This document shows positions 25,352 to 33,734 of a stretch of DNA of 36,816 nt, piece after piece (position 1 is the stretch's first letter; every line of letters begins with the position of its first letter). The position numbers were made by a program, and so were the translations under genes. Source of the DNA: G020354785 sp964461435 (GTDB lineage: Bacteria > Bacteroidota > Bacteroidia > Bacteroidales > UBA10428). The DNA lies in contig CAYWUI010000034.1 in assembly GCA_964461435.1 (NCBI GenBank), positions 1 through 36,816 on the forward strand, written 5' to 3'. Below the pieces are notes generated by a model. It saw nothing but the letters and a program-made list of their open reading frames with translations. It was not told the origin of the DNA and did no database searches.

Positions 25352-27613
25352 CTATACATTTTTTCGTGTAAGATTCAGTGCTGAGCCGGCTTTAAACCAT
25401 TTTATCTGGTTTTCGTTGTAAGAGTGGGTTGCCATGATTATTTCCTCCGTACCGTCTGGATGCTGCAGAACAATCCTTAGTGGCTTACCCGGTGCAAATT
25501 CTTTCAAACCTGTTATATTTACCGTATCATCTTCCCTTATTTTATCATAGTCGTTCTTATTGGCGAAAGTTAGTGCGAGCATACCCTGTTTCTTGAGGTT
25601 CGTTTCATGAATGCGGGCAAAGGAACGTACAAGCACGGCCTTAACTGCCAGGTGTCGGGGTTCCATGGCTGCATGCTCACGTGAGGAACCTTCGCCATAG
25701 TTTTCATCACCAACAATAATGGTACCTATACCCTTTTCTTTATATAACCGCTGTGTTTCCGGCACCTCCCCGTATTCGCCCGTGATCTGGTTTTTCACAT
25801 AATTTGTCTTGTTGTTAAAATAGTTCACAGCACCAATTAGCAGGTTATTTGAAATATTATCGAGGTGGCCCCTGTATCTCAGCCAGGGTCCGGCCATAGA
25901 TATATGGTCGGTAGTACATTTCCCTTTTACTTTAATAAGCACTTTAAGTTCTTTATAATCTTCGCCTTCCCATGGCTTAAAAGGGGACAGGAGCTGCAGG
26001 CGGCTTGAGCCCGGATTTATAATAATTTCAATGGCATCCCCTTCTTCGGCAGGTGCCTGGTAGCCCCTGTCTTTGATATCATATCCGGCTTCGGGCTTTT
26101 CAGCTCCCTGTGGCTCGTCGAGCTTCACCTTTTTACCGTCCCTGTTCACAAGGTAATCTTTCAGCGGGTTAAAGGTCAGTTTACCTGCCAGGGCAAAGGC
26201 AGCAGTAATTTCGGGTGAAGCAACAAAGCTGTATGTGTTGGGATTACCGTCGTTACGTTTGGCAAAGTTACGGTTAAAGGAAGTCATTATAGAGTTTTTC
26301 TTTTGCTTTTCAGCTCCATGCCTTGCCCACTGTCCGATACACGGTCCGCACGCATTGGCAAGCACAACGCCGCCAATTTTTTCAAACTTCTCCAGCAGTC
26401 CGTCCCTTTCTGCCGTATACCTTACCTGTTCCGATCCGGGAGTCACTGTAAAACCGGACTTAAATTCAAGTTTCTTTTTTATAGCCTGCAGGGCAATGGA
26501 AGCGGCCCTTGTAAGGTCCTCGTACGAAGAATTTGTGCACGAACCTATAAGTCCCGCTTCCAGCTTTTCAGGCCATTTATTTTTTCTGGCAGCTTCTGCA
26601 AACAGCGAGACGGGCGTGGCGAGGTCGGGAGTAAAGGGCCCGTTAATATGCGGTTCAAGCTCCGATAGATCTATTTCAATTACCTGGTCAAAATATTCTC
26701 CCGGTATGGAATATACCTCGGGGTCGCCAGTAAGGTATGTCACCATGTTATCAGCCATGGCAGCGACTTCACTTCTGCCCGTTGTATTAAGGTAATCCGC
26801 CATCTTCTGGTCGTACCCGAATACCGATGTTGTCGCCCCGATTTCGGCACCCATGTTACAGATGGTCCCTTTTCCCGTGCAGGATATGCTCCTTGCGCCA
26901 TCCCCGAAGTATTCGATAATGCAGCCTGTACCGCCTTTGACAGTGAGGATGCCTGCAACTTTTAATATGACATCCTTGGGTGAAGTCCAGCCGCTAAGTC
27001 TACCGCTAAGCTTAACACCAATAATTTTCGGAAACTTCAGCTCCCATGACATGCCTGTCATGACATCCACAGCATCGGCACCTCCTACTCCAATAGCAAT
27101 CATGCCAAGTCCGCCTGCATTTGGCGTATGTGAGTCGGTACCAATCATCATTCCCCCGGGAAAAGCATAGTTTTCAAGTATTACCTGGTGAATGATTCCT
27201 GCTCCCGGCTTCCAGAAGCCGATCCCATATTTATTTGATACGGATGCAAGGAAATCATAAACTTCTTTATTGGTTATGGTTGCTGACTGCAGGTCTTCCT
27301 GTGCTCCCGATTTTGCAACAATGAGGTGGTCACAGTGAACAGTCGTGGGAACAGAAACCCTTTTTTTGCCGGCCTGCATAAATTGAAGCAAGGCCATTTG
27401 TGCAGTGGCATCCTGCATTGCCACGCGATCCGGATTGAAATTTGTGTAATCTGTACCCCTGGTAAATGTTTTATCCGATTCAACCGGACTAAGATGGGCG
27501 CATAGTATTTTTTCAGTTAATGTCAGAGGTCTGTTAAAAACTCTTCTTATAGTATCCACACGTTTTCTGAAGTCTTCATATACATATTTTATCATTTCAA
27601 TATCAAAAGCCAT
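25352..27613 (-). CDS. acn: aconitate hydratase (mitochondrial-type aconitase)
   Basis: Interconverts citrate and isocitrate in the TCA cycle through a [4Fe-4S] cluster. From the chosen ATG (product begins MAFDIEMIKYVYEDF) it is 753 residues, the size of mitochondrial aconitase. The cluster cysteines are C359 (IGSCTNSS), C422 and C425 (NACGPCIGQW), almost the numbering of the mammalian enzyme. Substrate motifs GTDSHTPNAGGLG and YGEGSSREHAAMEP are present. An open frame extends nine codons upstream but adds no conserved sequence. The gene precedes miaA by 23 bases. The short ATTTG-TTAT-CAAAT dyad just upstream might be regulatory; this is uncertain. Confidence 0.96.
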   Translation of the reverse strand: MAFDIEMIKYVYEDFRKRVDTIRRVFNRPLTLTEKILCAHLSPVESDKTFTRGTDYTNFNPDRVAMQDATAQMALLQFMQAGKKRVSVPTTVHCDHLIVAKSGAQEDLQSATITNKEVYDFLASVSNKYGIGFWKPGAGIIHQVILENYAFPGGMMIGTDSHTPNAGGLGMIAIGVGGADAVDVMTGMSWELKFPKIIGVKLSGRLSGWTSPKDVILKVAGILTVKGGTGCIIEYFGDGARSISCTGKGTICNMGAEIGATTSVFGYDQKMADYLNTTGRSEVAAMADNMVTYLTGDPEVYSIPGEYFDQVIEIDLSELEPHINGPFTPDLATPVSLFAEAARKNKWPEKLEAGLIGSCTNSSYEDLTRAASIALQAIKKKLEFKSGFTVTPGSEQVRYTAERDGLLEKFEKIGGVVLANACGPCIGQWARHGAEKQKKNSIMTSFNRNFAKRNDGNPNTYSFVASPEITAAFALAGKLTFNPLKDYLVNRDGKKVKLDEPQGAEKPEAGYDIKDRGYQAPAEEGDAIEIIINPGSSRLQLLSPFKPWEGEDYKELKVLIKVKGKCTTDHISMAGPWLRYRGHLDNISNNLLIGAVNYFNNKTNYVKNQITGEYGEVPETQRLYKEKGIGTIIVGDENYGEGSSREHAAMEPRHLAVKAVLVRSFARIHETNLKKQGMLALTFANKNDYDKIREDDTVNITGLKEFAPGKPLRIVLQHPDGTEEIIMATHSYNENQIKWFKAGSALNLTRKNV

Positions 27614-27758
27614 GACACACAAGTTTAGATTTGTTATCAAATGCGGCGCAATTTACTAAAAATATCAGAGAGCAGGGTGTTAAAAGGCGTGGAATTCCTT
27701 ATTAACCCGGGTGCATGTATGTCAATTAGTTATAAAAGGCCGGATTAGCAATATTTGT

Positions 27759-28772
27759 CTAGCAGATTCTTGGCAGCATTTCTCCTGTAAGCTTATCAAT
27801 AATCCTTGAGCCCCCGACTACTGAATACAGAACTGCTTTGCCAGGATTACCCGTGGTAATTTCACCGATAATTGCGGCATCTTTGCCATATTCATGTTTG
27901 TTCATGACTTTTATAACCTTCTGTGAATATTCTTTAGCTACTATTATTAGCACTTTTCCTTCATTCGCCATGAATAGCGGGTCGTAGCCAAATATTTCGC
28001 ACATTCCCCTTACACTTTCCCTGACGGGCAGCATCGTCTCATCTATTGACATTCCGTATTTCCTGTTTTCTATAATTTCCGAAACCACTGTCGCCAGTCC
28101 GCCCCTTGTAATGTCGCGCATAAATTTCACGTCAGCGCCGCTGTCGAGCACCGATTTTATAAGATGATTCAATGAAGCGCAGTCGGATGAGATTTTTGTT
28201 TCAAATTTAAGGTTTTCCCTGGCGCCCATAACTGCAATACCGTGGTCACCAATATAACCGTTTATAATAATACTGTCGCAGGGCTTTATGTTCTTTCCTG
28301 TGGAAATATTCTCATGCTTCCTGTCAAGATAACCTATTCCTGCTGTATTGATAAATATCTTATCACACTGTCCTTTATTCACAACTTTAGTATCACCGGC
28401 AACAATTTGTACACCTGCCTTATCAGCTTCATTTCTCATAGATTTAGTAATCTTTTCGAGATCATCTGCTGAGAAGCCTTCTTCAATGATAAATACTGCG
28501 CTGATAAACATAGGTGCGGCTCCGGAAACAGCGAGGTCATTAACAGTACCGCAAACTGCCAGTTTCCCTATGTCGCCGCCCGGGAAAAAAACGGGGTCTA
28601 CAACATATGAGTCGGTAGTGAAAGCAATCAATTTATCCTTAACCTTTATTATTGCCGAATCGGTGAGGGCCCCGAGGACCGGATTGTCAAAGTATTTTAA
28701 AAAGGTGTTTTTTATCAGATCACTCGTAAGCTTCCCTCCACTGCCATGGCCCAAAAGTATTGTTTTACTCAT
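27759..28772 (-). CDS. hypE: hydrogenase maturation protein HypE (carbamoyl dehydratase)
   Basis: HypE makes the thiocyanate on its own C-terminal cysteine that becomes the CN ligands of the [NiFe]-hydrogenase iron. The 337-residue protein begins ILLGHGSGGK, typical of the family, shows the AIR-synthase-like pattern GDIGKLAVCGTVNDLAVSGA and GGLATVVSEI, and ends in PRIC with the essential terminal cysteine. It is last in the hypF-hypC-hypD-hypE operon, 29 bases after hypD. No strong terminator is seen after it. Confidence 0.97.
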   Translation of the reverse strand: MSKTILLGHGSGGKLTSDLIKNTFLKYFDNPVLGALTDSAIIKVKDKLIAFTTDSYVVDPVFFPGGDIGKLAVCGTVNDLAVSGAAPMFISAVFIIEEGFSADDLEKITKSMRNEADKAGVQIVAGDTKVVNKGQCDKIFINTAGIGYLDRKHENISTGKNIKPCDSIIINGYIGDHGIAVMGARENLKFETKISSDCASLNHLIKSVLDSGADVKFMRDITRGGLATVVSEIIENRKYGMSIDETMLPVRESVRGMCEIFGYDPLFMANEGKVLIIVAKEYSQKVIKVMNKHEYGKDAAIIGEITTGNPGKAVLYSVVGGSRIIDKLTGEMLPRIC

Positions 28773-28801
28773 AATAAATATTGTTTGTTCACGACCTGAG
28801 T

Positions 28802-29881
28802 CTAATTTTCAAAATTAAAATATGCATGGCATGTCCCTTCGTTTGAGACCATGCATGTCCCGACCGGGTAAGCAGGAGTACATGTTTTCTTAAAAAGCTT
28901 GCAGTCAGTCGGCTTTTTCAGTCCTTTTAATATCTCACCGCAAATACATCCTTTCGGCTCTGCAGGCGGCTCGACATGAACATTTATCTGTTTTTCAGCA
29001 TCTAATGATTCATATTTTTTCTTTATTCCCAGTCCGCTGCCAGGGAGAACTCCCAATCCGCGCCACCAGTCATCGCGCGGCTCAAACACCTCATTTATCA
29101 TTTGCTGGGCTTTTATATTACCTTCATAGGTTACAGCTCTTTTATATTGTATCTCAACGCGGGGATTATTGTTTTCGAGTTGTCTTACCAGCATATATAT
29201 TGACTGCAGAATGTCTACAGGTTCGAAACCTGATATTACTACTGACAGTTTATATTTTTTTGTTAGGGTGTCGTACATTTTTGCACCGGCAACAGTACTT
29301 ACATGTCCGGGCCCTATATAACCGTCAATTTTAATACCCTCATCGATAAGTGCTCCCATGGCCGGGGGCATAACCTTATGAGCGCTGCAAAGAAAAAAAT
29401 TATTAATTTTTCTTTTTGAAGCTTCCAGTATTGCTATAGCACTTGACGGGGTTGTAGTTTCGAAGCCTATTCCAAGAAAGACGACTTTCATGTTACTGTT
29501 GTTCATTGCAATATCCAATACATCGAGGGTGGAATATACAACTCTTATATCTGCGCCGCCGGCTTTTTCTTTGTCAAGGCTTGATGAGGACCCGGGTACC
29601 CTCAGCAGGTCTCCATATGTTGTTATAATGGTATTATCGAGGCGCGACAGTGCCACGGCCCTGTCGATGAATCTTATGTCGGTAACGCATACGGGGCATC
29701 CTGGTCCGGACAGCAAACTGATATTTTCAGGCAGAAGGGATGGGATTCCGAACTTATGTATGGCCATGGTATGGCCGCCGCAGACTTCCATAAGAGTGAC
29801 TTCTTTGCCTGATATTTGTTTTATTTTGCCGGACAGCTCACGGACAAGTGCCCTGTCTCTGAATTCATCTATATATTTCAA
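28802..29881 (-). CDS. hypD: hydrogenase maturation protein HypD
   Basis: HypD is the [4Fe-4S] scaffold on which, with HypC, the Fe(CN)2CO group of [NiFe]-hydrogenase is built. The 359-residue product has the conserved motifs CGGHTMAIHKFGI, GPGCPVCVT, GFETTTPS, and GPGHVSTVAGAKMY. The cysteine-rich C-terminus (CICGEILKG and TCMVSNEGTC) supplies the cluster ligands. It lies between hypC (37 bases upstream) and hypE. Confidence 0.97.
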   Translation of the reverse strand: MKYIDEFRDRALVRELSGKIKQISGKEVTLMEVCGGHTMAIHKFGIPSLLPENISLLSGPGCPVCVTDIRFIDRAVALSRLDNTIITTYGDLLRVPGSSSSLDKEKAGGADIRVVYSTLDVLDIAMNNSNMKVVFLGIGFETTTPSSAIAILEASKRKINNFFLCSAHKVMPPAMGALIDEGIKIDGYIGPGHVSTVAGAKMYDTLTKKYKLSVVISGFEPVDILQSIYMLVRQLENNNPRVEIQYKRAVTYEGNIKAQQMINEVFEPRDDWWRGLGVLPGSGLGIKKKYESLDAEKQINVHVEPPAEPKGCICGEILKGLKKPTDCKLFKKTCTPAYPVGTCMVSNEGTCHAYFNFEN

Positions 29882-29918
29882 TTTGCGGGTTTAATTATAT
29901 AATGGCCTTGTAATTCTG

Positions 29919-30149
29919 TTAATCCGGTTCCTTGTTTATGTCGTCCAGCTCTTTAATAAGTTTCAGCGTTTCCTTTGCCTCTTCATCGCTTATCTTTTGC
30001 AGTGCGAAGCCTGTGTGGACAAGTACATAGTCTCCTGGCTTAATATCATCAACCATATGCAGGCCCACATTAATAATTGCTCCGCCCACTGATGCCGTGG
30101 CAGTTTCTCCTTCTACTGATATTATTTTAGCAGGTATGCTTAAACACAT
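29919..30149 (-). CDS. hypC: hydrogenase maturation chaperone HypC
   Basis: Small HypC/HupF chaperone of 76 residues. The start was set at the ATG giving MCLSIPAK because HypC needs its cysteine directly after the initiator Met; an upstream in-frame codon would bury it. The conserved GDYVLVHTGFALQKI follows. HypC carries the iron group from HypD to the hydrogenase large subunit. The gene overlaps the 3' end of hypF by 23 bases, indicating coupled translation. Confidence 0.96.
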   Translation of the reverse strand: MCLSIPAKIISVEGETATASVGGAIINVGLHMVDDIKPGDYVLVHTGFALQKISDEEAKETLKLIKELDDINKEPD

Positions 30150-32412
30150 GGTTTCTTCGTTTTGCTGCAATAGCCAGTTGTCCCAAAGCTACCCCTCCGT
30201 CGTTGGCAGGTATCTTGCTCTGGGTATAAACCTTAAATTTTTCGTTCGTCAACATTTGCTTTACTCCTTCAGAGATATACTTGTTCTGAAATGTTCCCCC
30301 TGACAATGCTACCTTATTAATACCTGTTTCTTTTCTCATCTTTGTAACTGTTTCAAAAATAACGTAAATTATCGTATTATGAAATTTAGCAGATATTACA
30401 GATTCTGAAATTCCTTTTTTTATGTCGGATATCATTTCCTTAAACAGGTTTTTGAATGAAATTGTTTTGTCAATTTTAAAATCGTAGCATTCCTCTATGT
30501 TTGCTGCAGCTATTGATTCAAGTCGCATTGGGGCCTCGGCATGAAATTTGGATTTGATGCACACCCCTGTTATTGCTGCGGCAGCGTCAAAAAGTCTGCC
30601 CGCTCCGCAGCTCAGGGGGCAGTTTATTTTTTTGTCTATTGCAGAGAGGATCATTGTTATTTTGTTATCATCAATATTTTTCAAAAAAGGAAGCTTAAAA
30701 TTTAAAAAGCTTTTTCCCAGATATTTATATAGATATGAAACAGCTGTTCTCCATGGTTCTTCAACAGCTTTATCGCCTCCGGGCAATTCAATATAGTCAA
30801 AATGAGTATACCTTTTAAAATCTTTTAAGTCGGCAATAATAAATTCACTTCCCCATATATTTCCGTCTGTTCCGTATCCTGTCCCGTCGAAACCCACTCC
30901 GATTACAGGTTCATCGAGATTATTCTCAACCATGCACGAAGCAACATGTGCATGATGATGCTGCACCCTTATATACTTGATCTTCAGGCTTTCTGCATAT
31001 CTTGTTGACAGATAGTCGGGATGCATGTCGGAAACAACAAGTGAAGGATTAATCCTGAAAAGCTTCTTAAATTTGTCAATGGTTTCGGTATAGAACTGGT
31101 ATGTTTCATAGTTTTTAAGGTCACCAATATGCTGACTTAATATAGCCTGGTTTCCTTTACCTGTACAGAAGCAGTTAACTAACTCGGCGCCTGTTGCCAG
31201 TATGCCGTCAACATCAAGATTAAGGCGCACAGGTTGTGGAGCATAGCCCCTCGAACGTCTGAAAAGGCATTCATCATTATTTATGATTTTTACAACAGAG
31301 TCGTCTGTCCGGTTATAAATATCACGGTTGTATGTTAATACGGCATCTGCTATATCAAAAAGCTGGTTTATTGCTTCGTCGTTATTAATAATTATAGGTT
31401 CTTCATAAAAATTGCCGCTGGTAAGGACCACAGCCGGCATATTGAGCCTCTCAAACAACACGTAATGTATGGGCATGTATGGCAGGAAGGCACCGATAGT
31501 ATTAAAGCCGGCTGACACGCTATAAGCAAGTTCTTTTTTTGTTTGCAGAATGACTATGGGGCGGCGCCATTTTAAGAGTGCATTTTTCTCCCCGGCAGAT
31601 ACAAGGGCATATTCTTCTATTTTATGTATATCAGAGAACATTACGGCAAAAGGTTTTCCTTCCCTGTGTTTTGAATTCCTTAGTCTCTTCACGGATTTTT
31701 CATTCAGGGCATCACACATAAGGTGGTAGCCTCCTGTTCCTTTGATGGCAACGATTTTACCCCCCCTGATGTAATCTGTCAGAATATCAAGAATATTTTC
31801 AAAAGCATTGACTGTGCCGTCGTTAAGATGCAGCCGGTAAACGGGACCGCAGTTATTGCAGGCTACAGGCTGGGCATGAAATCTTCTGTCCGATACGTCA
31901 TTATATTCTTTCCCGCATTCAGGGCACATCTCAAAAACCTTCATCGTTGTTTTCTCCCTGTCATAAGGAAAGTCTTTGACTATTGTAAAGCGGGGTCCGC
32001 AATTTGTACAATTTACAAAAGGGTAGTTAAGCCGGTGAGGCTGCTTCCTGATATCGTCCATACATTCGGAGCATACGGCTATATCCGGACTTATTTGTGA
32101 GATTTCGTCCGACATATCCTGGCTGCCCAGAATTTTAAAATCATTAAGGTTTTCAACTTTGTCATCCTCTATATAAATATTTTCGACAATGGCCGCAACA
32201 GGATACGTTGATTTCAGTTCGTCAGTAAATTTTTTGGTGCCCCCCTTACTGCCTTCAATTTTTATCGAAACACCATCAGTCCGGTTTAACACAAAACCAT
32301 AACAGTTATGTTTCATGGCCAGCCTGTATACAAAAGGCCTGAAACCCACCCCCTGTACCAGTCCCTCAACTTTTATCCTGTATGCCCTTATTTTATTTGT
32401 TAATTTATTCAC
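30127..32412 (-). CDS. hypF: carbamoyltransferase HypF
   Basis: HypF makes carbamoyl adenylate from carbamoyl phosphate and passes it to HypE. The 761-residue protein has the full architecture: acylphosphatase-like domain (about 10-95; VQGVGFRPFVYRLA), two zinc-finger units with CxxC pairs (about 110-185; CSECMDD, CTNCGPRF, CPECGKEY, CNNCGPVY), a YrdC-like domain (about 200-380), and a Kae1-like domain (about 395-750) with HHHAHVASCM and GVGFDGTGYG. The start is a GTG, which lies inside a near-consensus Rex operator; the product then begins close to the acylphosphatase domain as in relatives. It heads the hyp operon and is divergent from rex. Confidence 0.96.
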   Translation of the reverse strand: MNKLTNKIRAYRIKVEGLVQGVGFRPFVYRLAMKHNCYGFVLNRTDGVSIKIEGSKGGTKKFTDELKSTYPVAAIVENIYIEDDKVENLNDFKILGSQDMSDEISQISPDIAVCSECMDDIRKQPHRLNYPFVNCTNCGPRFTIVKDFPYDREKTTMKVFEMCPECGKEYNDVSDRRFHAQPVACNNCGPVYRLHLNDGTVNAFENILDILTDYIRGGKIVAIKGTGGYHLMCDALNEKSVKRLRNSKHREGKPFAVMFSDIHKIEEYALVSAGEKNALLKWRRPIVILQTKKELAYSVSAGFNTIGAFLPYMPIHYVLFERLNMPAVVLTSGNFYEEPIIINNDEAINQLFDIADAVLTYNRDIYNRTDDSVVKIINNDECLFRRSRGYAPQPVRLNLDVDGILATGAELVNCFCTGKGNQAILSQHIGDLKNYETYQFYTETIDKFKKLFRINPSLVVSDMHPDYLSTRYAESLKIKYIRVQHHHAHVASCMVENNLDEPVIGVGFDGTGYGTDGNIWGSEFIIADLKDFKRYTHFDYIELPGGDKAVEEPWRTAVSYLYKYLGKSFLNFKLPFLKNIDDNKITMILSAIDKKINCPLSCGAGRLFDAAAAITGVCIKSKFHAEAPMRLESIAAANIEECYDFKIDKTISFKNLFKEMISDIKKGISESVISAKFHNTIIYVIFETVTKMRKETGINKVALSGGTFQNKYISEGVKQMLTNEKFKVYTQSKIPANDGGVALGQLAIAAKRRNHVFKHTC

Positions 32413-32414
32413 AA
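32397..32414. promoter_or_regulatory. predicted Rex operator
   Basis: TTGTTAATTTATTCACAA matches the Rex consensus TTGTGAA-N4-TTCACAA at 13 of 14 fixed positions (T for G at position 5). It overlaps the hypF GTG start and lies 75 bases before rex, so one site could control both the hyp operon and rex itself in response to the NADH/NAD+ ratio. Confidence 0.65.
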
Positions 32415-32420
32415 CTTTAA

Positions 32421-32451
32421 ATTGGCTTTTAAAAAATATCTTATATATTTA
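32421..32451 (+). promoter_or_regulatory. possible rex promoter
   Basis: ATTG (32421-32424), 19 bases, then TATATTTA (32444-32451) fit the Bacteroidota promoter with one mismatch in each element. The Rex operator lies six bases upstream of the -33 element. A short leader of about 33 bases would result. Confidence 0.35.
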
Positions 32452-32489
32452 TTGCCGGCTAAATTAATGAATAAAATATTTATCAACTA

Positions 32490-33116
32490 ATGAAGCTACC
32501 TGCAACAACTGTGGCAAGACTGAGTAAATACCGCAGAATGCTCAGCATAATTACTGATGAAAATACACATATTTTTTCTCATAACCTGGCCAGTTTATTA
32601 AATCTCACACCTGAACAGGTAAGAAGAGACTTAATGCTTATAGGATTAACAGGTAACCACAGAAAAGGTTATAATATTAAGGAACTTTTAGATCTAATAG
32701 GTCAGACAATTGACAGTAAAGAAGGTCATAATGTTGCAATAGTGGGTATAGGTAACCTTGGAATAGCCCTGGCTGCGTTCATAAGGAGGGAAAAAACAAA
32801 GCTTCATATTGTGGCAGCTTTTGATATCGATGAAAAGAAGATTGGGGAAAAAATTGCTGATGTAACATGCTATCATATTAAAGATATACCTGCTGTAATT
32901 AAGAAGCTGTCAATAAGCATAGCTGTGCTTACAGTACCTCCGGGTGAGGCGGTGGATGTTGCAGCCTTGTTAATAAAATCAGGAATAAAAGGTATTTTAA
33001 ACTTCACGTCGGTGCATATAGATGTTCCGCCCTGCATATATTTGAAGGACACGAACATAATTACATCCCTTGAGGAAATAAGCTTTTTTATAAAAGACTG
33101 GAGTGATAAATCCTAG
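32490..33116 (+). CDS. rex: redox-sensing transcriptional repressor Rex
   Basis: 208-residue NADH-responsive repressor. The N-terminal winged helix (about 1-75) has the family pattern LSKYRRML...SHNLASLLNLTPEQVRRDL, with the recognition helix at about 40-50. The NAD-binding Rossmann domain has GIGNLG (86-91), followed by AAFDIDEKKIG and the conserved NFTSVHIDVP; a C-terminal helix (SFFIKDW) mediates dimer swapping in the family. High NADH releases Rex from DNA and permits fermentation and hydrogen genes. It is divergent from the hyp operon. Its stop codon sits in a CTAG that is also the stop codon of the convergent downstream gene. Confidence 0.96.
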   Translation: MKLPATTVARLSKYRRMLSIITDENTHIFSHNLASLLNLTPEQVRRDLMLIGLTGNHRKGYNIKELLDLIGQTIDSKEGHNVAIVGIGNLGIALAAFIRREKTKLHIVAAFDIDEKKIGEKIADVTCYHIKDIPAVIKKLSISIAVLTVPPGEAVDVAALLIKSGIKGILNFTSVHIDVPPCIYLKDTNIITSLEEISFFIKDWSDKS

Positions 33117-33727
33117 ATAATTAATAGCTTTAATAAAATATCTATTTTTACCATCTCCTTTAATCTAATTGTACCGAACAGTATTTTAGAAGGTGTTAGA
33201 CCAAAGTTATTAAGATTAAGATATAAAGAACCGGTTATAATTATTTCATTGTCATTTCTCCTGTCCGCGAATTCAACTTCATATTCATTAGTTACTCCGG
33301 CAATTGTAACATTAATATTTGCAGAACCAGTTCCGACAGTATATGAATTTGGGTTGTCCGGTATAATTTTTTTTTCATGAAAGTCGGATATGTTAATTAT
33401 AATGTCGGGAGTTGCACTGGCATTCAACAGTTTTTTTAAATCATTGTTCATTAATGGATTGTGGCAGTCGATATATTCGACAGGTATTGATAGTTGAGCA
33501 TTCTCTATTTTAGTCCTGTTTTTAGATTTTATGAATTTTACATTTACCGGATCAGTATGATAGGTGGAGTAGTTGCAGTCGAATGAGGAAATGTTGGTAT
33601 TTCCGTTTATAATGATATAACTTGACGGAGAAACAACAACGGAAATAACCTGAGTATCCGAACCCTTAATATTATAGAAATTTATAAAGATCAGGATAAG
33701 TATAAATATATATAATTTAATATTCAT
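33113..33727 (-). CDS. YceI-like secreted protein (diverged)
   Basis: 204-residue exported protein with a hydrophobic N-terminal signal (about 1-22). The sequence keeps YceI features: a start-of-barrel INGNTNISSFDC, an internal NPLMNNDLKKLL that aligns with the D..M..D...L segment of YceI, the DIIINIS strand, then the IAGVTNEYEVEF and FGLTPSKILFGTIRLKEMVKI strands. YceI proteins are periplasmic lipocalin-like carriers of polyisoprenoid lipids. It is more diverged than the YceI protein encoded two genes upstream. It ends in the same CTAG as rex, and lies seven bases after the porin gene, so it is the last gene of the YceI-porin operon. YceI membership is a judgement by eye. Confidence 0.7.
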   Translation of the reverse strand: MNIKLYIFILILIFINFYNIKGSDTQVISVVVSPSSYIIINGNTNISSFDCNYSTYHTDPVNVKFIKSKNRTKIENAQLSIPVEYIDCHNPLMNNDLKKLLNASATPDIIINISDFHEKKIIPDNPNSYTVGTGSANINVTIAGVTNEYEVEFADRRNDNEIIITGSLYLNLNNFGLTPSKILFGTIRLKEMVKIDILLKLLII

Positions 33728-33734
33728 TAGCTGT

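Noticed and set aside
26235..26795. 186-codon open frame on the plus strand
   Set aside because: It is antisense to the catalytic region of aconitase; low-complexity composition is explained by the other strand's codons.
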